A stretch of DNA of 7,560 bases from Acidobacteriota bacterium. GTDB lineage: Bacteria; Acidobacteriota; Thermoanaerobaculia; Multivoradales; JAHEKO01. The notes under the pieces were generated by a model. It ran no database searches, was not told the origin of the DNA, and saw only the letters and a list, made by a program, of their open reading frames with translations. The position numbers and the translations under genes are program-made. Positions 1-5,940 of the stretch are shown one piece after another; within the stretch, counting starts at the first letter, position 1, and every line of letters begins with the position of its first letter. The stretch is from NCBI GenBank assembly GCA_029863825.1, contig JAOTUP010000079.1, positions 1-7,560 of the forward strand, read 5' to 3'.

Positions 1-1073
1 CCCCGATCGGCAATCATCTGCTCCGCGTAACTGCCATCCTTCCACTGCCGGATCAGTTCGCCCGTCTCACCCTTGTACACCTGGATACGCGTATCGTCGA
101 AATCTCCGAGCGCTGGATATCCGTACACCACAACCATTCGACGCGTGGCGCCGAGGAAGTCCCCATGAATCCTCCTCGTGCGGCGCATCCAGAGTCGTTC
201 CCCGGTGTCGAGGTCATGTGCGATGAGCATGCGTTTCCCGGTTGTGTCGGAAAGCGTGAAGACCCGGTTTCTGTCGATGACGAGTCGATCCGGCCAGGTC
301 CGTGGTTCCGAGTCCTGCCAGAGCAGCGCGCCGGTCGCCGCCTCGTACGTGCGAACGACCATGTTGGGCATGGTCAGGCCGGTCGGCAGTCCCCGCCGCC
401 AGTCCGTGACTGTAACCGCCACGCGGCCCCGTCCAACCGCAATCTCGTACCCCTGATCAGGACCTCCTCCCAGATTGAAGTAATCTTCCCAGAGCGTCGC
501 CCCGCTCCGCGGCTCCAGCGCCAAGAGCATCATCTCGGTCCATACGGGATCGACGGCCGGGTCACTGTTCGGCTCGCGCATCCCGAGAAGAAAAACGCCC
601 TCGTCGCCGGCGTCGACGACGTACACTCGATACTGCAGGCGAGAATCGACCAGATCCCGCCGCCAGATGAGCGCCCCGCTGGCCGCATCACGCGCCGTCA
701 CCGAGACCGCGTCACGCGAAGTCCAGCGCGCGGCGACCGTGAACACCCGGCCGCGAGCTGCGGCCACACCGTTTCCGCGGTATTTGAAGCTGTGATACCC
801 GAGACGGTCTCTCACCTCCCAGTCGCGCTCGCCCGTATTCAGATCGTAGGCACGCAGGACGGGATACGGTCTGCCCTTCTCTGTCCCATTGGTCGTGTAG
901 GTGAAAACACGATTCCCGAGCGCGACGGGCTCGGGGCACGACACCGATCCACTGGCCCTCTGCTCCCACAGCAGATCGCCGCTGGCGCCCTGGCCCGGCG
1001 AGCAGAGAGCCACGGAAAGCGCCAGAACCAGCGCGACAGATGTGATAATCGGTGGGATAGACCTTGTCGAGAT
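1..1073 (-). CDS. Exported PQQ/BamB-like beta-propeller protein (3' end outside window)
   Basis: The frame is open from 1073 to the window edge (357 codons, no stop), and the C-terminus is missing. The N-terminus is a good signal peptide: a basic n-region with R4, a hydrophobic core at about residues 9-24, and probable signal peptidase I cleavage near GQGA (27-30). The mature part has six copies of a PQQ-like blade motif (acidic residue, then T/S-G, then usually W): AYDLNTGERDW (75-85), ARDAASGALIW (127-137), ALEPRSGATLW (185-195), TYEAATGALLW (242-252), AHDLDTGERLW (285-295) and VYKGETGELIRQW (332-344). This periodicity is typical of the BamB/PQQ_2 propeller superfamily. No catalytic site is visible, so it could be a scaffold, a sensor or a divergent quinoprotein; substrate unknown. 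The start is a problem. The only in-frame GTG (1013-1011) lies inside the signal peptide, and the best-placed initiation point is an ATC at 1073 behind a perfect Shine-Dalgarno. It lies 55 nt downstream of the neighbouring gene. Confidence 0.85.
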   Translation of the reverse strand, partial: MSTRSIPPIITSVALVLALSVALCSPGQGASGDLLWEQRASGSVSCPEPVALGNRVFTYTTNGTEKGRPYPVLRAYDLNTGERDWEVRDRLGYHSFKYRGNGVAAARGRVFTVAARWTSRDAVSVTARDAASGALIWRRDLVDSRLQYRVYVVDAGDEGVFLLGMREPNSDPAVDPVWTEMMLLALEPRSGATLWEDYFNLGGGPDQGYEIAVGRGRVAVTVTDWRRGLPTGLTMPNMVVRTYEAATGALLWQDSEPRTWPDRLVIDRNRVFTLSDTTGKRMLIAHDLDTGERLWMRRTRRIHGDFLGATRRMVVVYGYPALGDFDDTRIQVYKGETGELIRQWKDGSYAEQMIADR

Positions 1074-1076
1074 GGT

Positions 1077-1083
1077 CTCCTCC
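1077..1083 (-). promoter_or_regulatory. Strong Shine-Dalgarno GGAGGAG without a canonical start codon
   Basis: GGAGGAG on the minus strand is followed by ACC and then ATC, so the GGAGG core lies 5 nt from that ATC. This is ideal spacing for the propeller gene, whose signal peptide begins right there. No ATG, GTG or TTG in the propeller frame lies at usable distance. Either ATC is the initiator (ATC and ATT starts are rare but known, for example ATT in infC), or a G was lost or misread at this codon. Confidence 0.6.
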
Positions 1084-1128
1084 GTCAGCCTGGATACACC
1101 ATCATAATAGGCCAGGGACCGGTCTCGT

Positions 1129-1704
1129 CTAGCGCTGCTTAGCGACCGGGTTACCGCCGGGATTCAGCTCGATGCGGTAGCCTTTCCTGAAGGTACGGCC
1201 TTCGACGGTGAGTTTTCGATAGAGCTCGCAGCCCGTCAGACTTCCGTCGGGGTGGAAGTAGACGCCCACGCTCTCGCCGATCAGGTCGGCCAAAAAGGTC
1301 GCACGGCGGCAAGGGACGCCCTGAATCTCCGCCGAAGCCGCCAGCCAGCACAGCCGCAGGCGGCCGTTGGGATGAAACGAGGTCATATAACCGTGGCCCT
1401 TGCCCCGGCACATGTGCCCCTCTACCTTGGTGTCCCGGCCGAGAAAGCAGTAGTTGATCTTTCCCCCGTCGTCGAAGTGAATCCTGGTTCCCCCGGGCAG
1501 AAGGTGTCCGGCCACTTCGGCGGCCTCGTCGAGGAAGCAGGATTGCAGCCGAGCGTCGGCGTCGGTCCACGCGTATCGGATGCACGACAATCCCCCGATC
1601 GTTTCTCGCGAGTCCAGCTTGCGCCGTGTGCCGGTATCTCCGACGGCCGCCACGGCGGGCAGCGCCAGTGCTCCGGTCAGGATAATTAGAACGGCTCGCG
1701 CAAC
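1129..1704 (-). CDS. Exported protein with four MORN_2-like repeats; 5' end disrupted
   Basis: Counting from the GTT codon at 1704 this is 191 residues. Residues 3-20 (R-A-V-L-I-I-L-T-G-A-L-A-L-P-A-V-A-A) look like a signal peptide h-region with an A-x-A-type cleavage site. The mature part contains imperfect 31-40-residue repeats of the form F-x-x-[DN]-G-x-x-x-x-C-x-L-(5)-hydrophobic-x-G-x-x-[CF]-R: units near 41-74, 75-106, 107-145 and 146-184, including FHPNGRLRLCWL and FHPDGSLTGCEL. This resembles MORN_2/YwqK-like repeat proteins of unknown function. Cysteines recur at the same place in each repeat, which would suit disulfides or ligand binding in the periplasm (inference). The frame stays open to a possible start at 2001, but that would overlap the membrane-protein gene by 172 nt and add an unlikely Arg-rich leader. 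No ATG, GTG or TTG lies between 2001 and a GTG at 1653, which already falls inside the signal peptide. A 33-bp repeat covers the 5' end, so the true start may be lost. Confidence 0.7.
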   Translation of the reverse strand, partial: VARAVLIILTGALALPAVAAVGDTGTRRKLDSRETIGGLSCIRYAWTDADARLQSCFLDEAAEVAGHLLPGGTRIHFDDGGKINYCFLGRDTKVEGHMCRGKGHGYMTSFHPNGRLRLCWLAASAEIQGVPCRRATFLADLIGESVGVYFHPDGSLTGCELYRKLTVEGRTFRKGYRIELNPGGNPVAKQR

Positions 1705-1735
1705 GTCTCCCGCTATTTGTACCTGTCCCTCTTTT
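1703..1735 (-). repeat. 33-bp direct repeat, copy A
   Basis: Identical over 33 bp to 2528-2560 in the same orientation. On the minus strand it reads from a purine run through GAGGGACAGGTAC to GCGGGAGACGT. Weaker similarity (purine tract with GAGAAAAAA) continues upstream to about 1754, so the unit may be about 50 bp. Its downstream edge falls inside the first usable codon of the exported repeat-protein gene. The GGGACAGG core recalls dispersed repeats I associate with Y1-transposase (RAYT/REP-like) systems, but no transposase is present in the window, so that link is inference. Confidence 0.85.
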
Positions 1736-1829
1736 CTGTCCCTTTTTTCTCTCTGTTGAGATTCTCGGACTGCGGGAGATTCTGACCCGGCAGTGCGGCG
1801 GCTGATGCGCGAGGCCTGTATGCGCCTTG

Positions 1830-2324
1830 CTAGCCGGTCGGTTGATACCGCCGGTAGGCATACAGCATCACGCTGTTGATCACCAGGGCACCCAGGGTGA
1901 CGGGCGCGATGATGCTCCAGGCGCTGGATCCGCCGAAGTAGAAACTCCAGACTACCTTCAGCAGAGCGCCCCCGTTGATCACCACCAACCCGACGATCCA
2001 TGAGCGCCGCCAGAACGCCAGCGCCAGCGCGACGAACCAGACGGGCACGAGCGTCGTCATCGCCACTTTGCTGAACGTCCAGGTCCCGGTTATGTACTGG
2101 CGCTCCATCGCCAGGAACTCCTCTGCGCGTGCATCGGTCGTCTCCGGCGCCGGAAACCAGAACATGCTCGACAGGACTCCGACGATCGTCAGCGCGACAC
2201 CCCAGCCGCTTTTCTTGTAGGCGAAATAACAGTACGGCAAAACGAAGACCGGTCTGATGTACCAGCTAAGCGGGTTGTGGTGGCGGGCCCACGCCCAGCT
2301 CAAGAAATCCACAAGTACGTCCAT
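1830..2324 (-). CDS. Small multi-pass membrane protein of unknown function
   Basis: 164 residues starting at ATG 2324; a GTG directly upstream (2327) is also in frame but sits too close to the ribosome-binding site. Hydrophobic segments lie at about 20-36, 40-57, 88-105, 109-128 and 136-157, giving four or five TM helices with no signal peptide. An N-terminal stretch HHNPLSWYIRPVFVLPYC and a loop motif MFWFPAPE (54-61), followed by an acidic amphipathic segment to about residue 80, look characteristic. I believe I have seen closely similar bacterial hypothetical proteins, but I cannot name a family or function. The C-terminus YRRYQPTG is basic and probably cytoplasmic. The gene sits between the two copies of the 33-bp repeat, with its own strong Shine-Dalgarno, and may be an inserted or retained passenger. 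Codon use looks the same as its neighbours. Confidence 0.85.
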   Translation of the reverse strand: MDVLVDFLSWAWARHHNPLSWYIRPVFVLPYCYFAYKKSGWGVALTIVGVLSSMFWFPAPETTDARAEEFLAMERQYITGTWTFSKVAMTTLVPVWFVALALAFWRRSWIVGLVVINGGALLKVVWSFYFGGSSAWSIIAPVTLGALVINSVMLYAYRRYQPTG

Positions 2325-2330
2325 CACTCA

Positions 2331-2336
2331 CCTCCT
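2331..2336 (-). promoter_or_regulatory. Consensus Shine-Dalgarno AGGAGG of the small membrane-protein gene
   Basis: AGGAGG is separated by six bases (TGAGTG) from ATG 2324, which decides that start over the GTG at 2327. The site overlaps one of the degenerate GGGACAGG motifs (2334-2341), so the ribosome-binding site may be partly built from repeat sequence. Confidence 0.7.
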
Positions 2337-2357
2337 GTCCCAAAAGGTGCCTGTCCC
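2334..2357. repeat. Two degenerate CCTGTCCC repeat cores
   Basis: CCTGTCCC occurs at 2334-2341 and 2350-2357, separated by AAAAGGTG. The second has the context GTGCCTGTCCCGTTCTTCTC, resembling GTACCTGTCCCTCTTTTC of the two perfect repeat copies. I read these as decayed relatives of the same dispersed element. Confidence 0.45.
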
Positions 2358-2365
2358 GTTCTTCT

Positions 2366-2470
2366 CTATCCGGCGATACTGCGCAGCGGGTCAGCGTAGC
2401 GCGGATCATCTCTCAGCGTGTCAAATCCGGGACTGATGGCGCCGCCGATCTCGGCCTGGAAAGAGTGCAT
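2366..2470 (-). pseudogene. Relic resembling the C-terminal tail of a TPR/kinase-type protein
   Basis: A 34-residue segment ends at a TAG: MHSFQAEIGGA, then ISPGFDTLRDDPRYADPLRSIAG. The pattern F-D-x-L-R-x-D-P-R-[FY]-x-x-x-L-R-x-I matches the conserved extreme C-terminus I know from many Acidobacteriota-type TPR and Ser/Thr kinase-TPR proteins (usual form FDPLRSDPRFQDLLRRIG). Nothing upstream in this or other frames resembles the TPR or kinase body; instead the frame runs into the 33-bp repeat about 60 bp away. It is best read as the stump of a gene whose 5' part was removed, perhaps when the repeat inserted or recombined. The open frame formally extends to 2605 through the repeat, but that part looks non-coding. 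A chance short match cannot be excluded. Confidence 0.5.
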
Positions 2471-2527
2471 CTTGCAAAAGAGTAAACACGGACCGCTACA
2501 AATCGAAGCCGGAGAAAGAATGGCCCG

Positions 2528-2560
2528 ACGTCTCCCGCTATTTGTACCTGTCCCTCTTTT
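2528..2560 (-). repeat. 33-bp direct repeat, copy B
   Basis: Exact match to 1703-1735 in the same orientation, offset by 825 bp. Immediately upstream on the minus strand is a purine tract partly shared with copy A (to about 2577). The bases beyond the downstream edge differ between copies, which gives a sharp boundary. It lies between the kinase stop and the gene relic. Confidence 0.85.
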
Positions 2561-2720
2561 CCCCTCTTTTTTTCTCGGCCTTTTTCGTACCCTCAACCCA
2601 GCCAAGAACCTCTACCACACGCGACGGACCTCTCTCAGGTCGCATCCAGAGGCCACACTCGCACAGGACCGAACTCGATCATGGCACGAGGGGTTGGGAT
2701 CGGCTGAACTCGTCCGGCCT

Positions 2721-5597
2721 TCAATCCCCGACCAACACCTCGGCGAGCCCACCCTTCCACTCCACGCAGCGATAGAAGGCATAGGCGGCCAGGGCGAAGA
2801 AAAGCAGGAGACCGGCAGTCATGCTCCAGGCATACCAGGCGGAGAAGTCGAGCGACGGAAGGGTCTCCATTAGAATCCGACTCGTGGTTGCCATCACCAC
2901 GAATACCAGGATGCCGAGGCGGAAGAGCACGAAGAGCCAGAGTGCCCAGACGAGCACCCAGGCGATGGAGGTCAGGAGCGTCGCCGCCGGGTGCGCGCCG
3001 TTGACGGTGATTCCCGGCAGGAAGCCCATGCTGCCGAGAAAGAAGAGCCAAACCGCGTACGCGACCCAGGGCCGGCGGCCGAGCGCGATGAAGCTCAATC
3101 CGTAGAGAAACGACATCCCGAGTCCCAGGATCACGTACATGGCAGCGTAGGCCGTGACCGATCCGAACACCTCTGCCAGTGAAGTGATCGGCAGTCCGAC
3201 GTAGTTGCCGACCGTCTCGTGTCGGTCGCCTACTGCCAACGGCAGGACTGCCAGGAGCCGGCTCGCCGCCCCCGCCGCGCACCCCAGAAGAATGTCACGC
3301 CCGATCAGCGGGTCGGCCAGGCGCCCGTCGATGAAACGCGTCCAGCCGATCGGGGCCTGCGGTGCGTGACGCCGCATGAACGGCTCCACGGCGAGGTAGA
3401 GCGCCCAGGTGAGAGCCCCGAAAGCCGTGACGAACAACAGCATCTGCATGAAGTTATTGATATCGCTCGGAGAGGCCGTGTGCTCGCCCAGAAGCCAGGT
3501 CACGCCCAGTGCGATGGCGACCCCAAAGCCGAGTCTCCGTGCGCCGCGGCTGTCTCCCCTGCCGGAGCGCACGTTGCGCTGAGCGACGTACAGCCCGCCG
3601 AAGATCGCCGTCATGAACATCAGCAGTATGCCCACCAGAATGACGATGGTCGCGGCGCCGGCTACCCCGCCTCCCGGGCTCGACGACGCCTCCCTCGTCG
3701 CGGGCTCGAGCGGGGCAAACGGTGTGAACATCCTCAGGGACACCGGCCGGCCGCCCAGAGAGGCGACTTCGATTCGCAGAGACGTCCCCGGATCTTCCGG
3801 ATAGTCGCCCTCCCACGCCGCCCGCTCGTCGGCGAAATTGTCCGGTGTGGCGCGCGGCTCCACCGGCGTGAAGGCGGCCATCTCCAGGCCCATGAGCTCG
3901 AAAAGTCGCGACCAGTCGGGTGCCGACCGGCCCGGCGCCTCGCCGTTCAATGTGGCGGTCTCTGCTCCATCGACCGCCGCCGACGGCTGCGCAGTGCCGG
4001 TTGCGGCTGGTAGCGCGTCGGTCAGCCCGTCGGGAACGACGTCCAGCCACAGGAGTCGGCCCTGGGTGTCGAGCCGAAGGGAGATCATCCCGGGGGTCGT
4101 TCGCGGCGGGTTGGAGAGCGACACCGAAGGAGACGGAGAAATGCCTCCAGTGCGGCTGGGAACGAGCACTCTCGGCGAGCTGCGCCACCAGAAGTGGACC
4201 GCCGGCGAGCGTCCTTTGGCAATGACGTCCCAGCGCTCCGCTGCCGCGTTCTCTTCCTCGAGCCAATCGATGTGGTCGAGATCGGTCGCGAACGCCGATG
4301 CGGTGTCCGAGTGGTCGGTCGAGTACCCGAGATCGGCAACGACCTCGAGCGCCCGCGCTTCGAGCAGCGGCGGAGATTGATCGAAGGGGACCCACCCGAC
4401 CAGGCTGCGACGGGCCTGCAGGACTCCGACGGTCACCGCGCACGCGAGCGCGAAGAGCAAGAGCGGCGCCGCTACCTTGAGCGACAGGCTGCCCTCGCCC
4501 CCCGCCTCGGCCACCATCTCGGGCGACGGTGTCTCGCCGGCCGCCAGCGCGGCCGCCAGCGGATCGGCGCCCGGCAGTCCGGCCGCCACGGCGAGGGCCG
4601 ACCGCGGGCGCTTCGCCGGATCCTTTTCCAGACACCGATGAATGACCCGATCGACCGCCGCGTCCAGCCCCGACGTTTTCGTCAGAGAGGTCGTCGACGA
4701 GCTCTGGTGCTGACGCGACAGCTCCTCGATGCTGTCGGCCTCGAAGACCCGCGCGCCGGTAAAGAGCTCGTGCAGCACGAGACCGAGCGAGTAGAGGTCA
4801 CTTCGGGTCGAGACGTCCTTGCCTTCCAGCTGCTCGGGCGCCATGTAGATGGGGGTTCCGGCCCGCACTTCGGCGACGGCGGACAGGCCGAAGTCGGTGA
4901 GCTTCACGCGTCCGCGGCCGTCGAGCATGATGTTGGCCGGCTTCAGGTCCCGGTGCAGCACGCCCTCGTCGTGCGCCGCGGCCAGCGCGGCGCACAGCTG
5001 GCGAGCAATCTCGACTGCCTTGGCCTCGGGCAAGCGACCGATGCGACGAAGCAGCGAGGCCAGATCCTCGCCGTCGACGTATTTCATCGACACGTAGTGG
5101 TGCCCGTCCGTCTCGGCGATATCGAACACCCGACAGACGTTGGGGTGCGAGACCTTGCGCGCCATCCGCACCTCGTCGAACAGGAGCTGCACGTCGTCGG
5201 TGTCGGCCGTCAGATTGCTCGGCAGGAACTTCAGCGCCACCTGCTGGCCGAGCTTGAGATCGTCGGCGCGATAGACCTCGCCCATGCCCCCGCGCCCCAG
5301 CAGGCCGACGATCCGGTAGCGCCCGGCAACCGTCGTGCCGGGAAGGAAGCGCCCGTGGTGGCCGGAGTCGGATACCGACATCGCGGGCGCGCTGGATGGC
5401 GGACCGGCGGAGGCGCGCGTCTCATCAGCTCCCGCACCCGGCGGCTCCACCAGGGTGACGGCCGCGTCGGGAGTCTCACCGTCATCCGGAGCGCCTTGGC
5501 TCGGCGTCGAGGTCCGAGCTTCCGCCAGGGAACGGGTACAAAACGGACAGACGACGCTGCCGTCTGGGATGTCTCGCGCGCATTGTGGGCACCGCAT
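2721..5597 (-). CDS. Transmembrane Ser/Thr protein kinase with N-terminal zinc ribbon and multi-helix C-terminus
   Basis: 958 residues from ATG 5597. I chose this start because the zinc ribbon begins there and GAGG lies 3 nt upstream; GTG starts at 5615 and 5657 would add 6 or 20 residues. Order: zinc ribbon C3-x2-C6...C17-x2-C20; a flexible Pro/Ala-rich linker to about 83; kinase domain about 93-340 with GRGGMGEV (101-108), Lys123, probable Glu142, HRDLKPAN (215-222), DFG (235-237) and APE (253-255). All catalytic residues are present, so it should be active. The DFG-to-APE segment is short with few Ser/Thr. A motif ETPSPEMVA (355-363) precedes TM1 (about 374-394). About 250 extracytoplasmic residues follow, then hydrophobic segments near 647-671, 690-704, 718-737, 764-788, 805-836, 844-862, 870-903 and 923-942. 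It is probably an inner-membrane sensor that phosphorylates cytoplasmic targets in response to an envelope or lipid signal (inference). The C-terminal membrane module matches no named family I know. Confidence 0.93.
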   Translation of the reverse strand: MRCPQCARDIPDGSVVCPFCTRSLAEARTSTPSQGAPDDGETPDAAVTLVEPPGAGADETRASAGPPSSAPAMSVSDSGHHGRFLPGTTVAGRYRIVGLLGRGGMGEVYRADDLKLGQQVALKFLPSNLTADTDDVQLLFDEVRMARKVSHPNVCRVFDIAETDGHHYVSMKYVDGEDLASLLRRIGRLPEAKAVEIARQLCAALAAAHDEGVLHRDLKPANIMLDGRGRVKLTDFGLSAVAEVRAGTPIYMAPEQLEGKDVSTRSDLYSLGLVLHELFTGARVFEADSIEELSRQHQSSSTTSLTKTSGLDAAVDRVIHRCLEKDPAKRPRSALAVAAGLPGADPLAAALAAGETPSPEMVAEAGGEGSLSLKVAAPLLLFALACAVTVGVLQARRSLVGWVPFDQSPPLLEARALEVVADLGYSTDHSDTASAFATDLDHIDWLEEENAAAERWDVIAKGRSPAVHFWWRSSPRVLVPSRTGGISPSPSVSLSNPPRTTPGMISLRLDTQGRLLWLDVVPDGLTDALPAATGTAQPSAAVDGAETATLNGEAPGRSAPDWSRLFELMGLEMAAFTPVEPRATPDNFADERAAWEGDYPEDPGTSLRIEVASLGGRPVSLRMFTPFAPLEPATREASSSPGGGVAGAATIVILVGILLMFMTAIFGGLYVAQRNVRSGRGDSRGARRLGFGVAIALGVTWLLGEHTASPSDINNFMQMLLFVTAFGALTWALYLAVEPFMRRHAPQAPIGWTRFIDGRLADPLIGRDILLGCAAGAASRLLAVLPLAVGDRHETVGNYVGLPITSLAEVFGSVTAYAAMYVILGLGMSFLYGLSFIALGRRPWVAYAVWLFFLGSMGFLPGITVNGAHPAATLLTSIAWVLVWALWLFVLFRLGILVFVVMATTSRILMETLPSLDFSAWYAWSMTAGLLLFFALAAYAFYRCVEWKGGLAEVLVGD

Positions 5598-5703
5598 GCG
5601 CCTCAACTTTCTCACACCGCCGCCCTCTCCGTCGTATGACCTGTCCTCTCTCGCCACGAACGGTTTCGCTTTCGGTGCTCTGACCGTGGCTCACTCGAAC
5701 GTC

Positions 5704-5729
5704 GCTGAGCAACTGACTCGAGGCTCAGC
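5704..5729. repeat. Inverted repeat GCTGAGC / GCTCAGC
   Basis: Two perfect 7-bp arms (5704-5710 and 5723-5729) are separated by 12 bases. It lies about 110-130 bp upstream of the kinase start, so it could be an operator or a leader hairpin, or simply a chance structure in GC-rich DNA. Confidence 0.35.
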
Positions 5730-5740
5730 TTGCACTGGCT

Positions 5741-5764
5741 CGAAGTAGGCTTCGCCTCGAGGCG
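5741..5764. repeat. Hairpin CGAAG-TAGG-CTTCG next to palindrome CGCCTCGAGGCG
   Basis: A 5-bp stem with a 4-base loop (5741-5754) overlaps by two bases a perfect 12-bp palindrome (5753-5764). The two structures are mutually exclusive in part. No function is shown; a regulator site upstream of the kinase is possible. Confidence 0.3.
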
Positions 5765-5921
5765 AGGATCGCCTTCGCCCACGGCACAAGCCACTCCGGA
5801 TTCGGGAGCGGATTGCGAGGTCCCGTGTTCACACAGAATCAACTCGAACCACTCCCGGAGGCTCGGCGATCCTGGTGACCCCCACCGTGGCGCGAGAGGG
5901 CGAGAAACTCGAAACAGCCCC

Positions 5922-5940
5922 AAGCGTCTTTGAGACGCTT
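5922..5940. terminator. Possible terminator hairpin downstream of the receptor gene
   Basis: AAGCGTCT-TTG-AGACGCTT forms an 8-bp perfect stem with a 3-base loop, 78 bases after the receptor stop, which is a suitable place for termination. On the minus strand it is followed by GGGGCTGTTTCG, without a good T-run. On the plus strand it is followed by CTTTCATC, only weakly T-rich. So it is a plausible stem-loop at a transcript end, but not a classic intrinsic terminator. Confidence 0.4.

Larger units (their letters stand above)
2325..2720. other. Degraded spacer between kinase and small membrane-protein genes
   Basis: This 396-bp stretch has no intact gene I can support. From right to left it holds about 120 bp of unremarkable sequence after the kinase stop, a purine-rich tract near 2561-2580 (minus strand), repeat copy B (2560-2528), a gene relic (2470-2366), two CCTGTCCC motifs (2350-2357, 2334-2341) and the Shine-Dalgarno of the next gene. 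A 15-codon ATG frame just after the kinase stop has no sign of selection. No convincing promoter or hairpin terminator was found. Confidence 0.6.

Noticed and set aside
165..1142. 325-codon plus-strand open frame at the left end
   Set aside because: It is antisense to the propeller frame, whose blade motifs and signal peptide are clear; the plus-strand product is Arg/Pro-rich with no recognisable features.
1705..2001. In-frame N-terminal extension of the exported repeat protein to a start at 2001
   Set aside because: It would overlap the membrane-protein gene by 172 nt, pass through the 33-bp repeat, and put about 99 Arg-rich residues before a clear signal peptide.
2635..3282. 215-codon minus-strand frame overlapping the kinase C-terminus
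   Set aside because: Arg/Pro/Gly-rich shadow; the kinase frame there encodes well-formed TM helices.
3454..4635. 393-codon minus-strand frame within the kinase gene
   Set aside because: Arg/Gly-rich translation in an alternative frame of a well-supported gene; no domain or ribosome-binding site.
4194..5639. 481-codon plus-strand open frame opposite the kinase domain
   Set aside because: Translation is Arg/Gly/His-rich low-complexity protein with no domain; the opposite strand encodes a kinase with every catalytic motif. It is a GC-driven antisense shadow.
5841..5850. GGTTCGAGTT on the minus strand, like a tRNA T-arm
   Set aside because: No matching acceptor, anticodon or D arms surround it.
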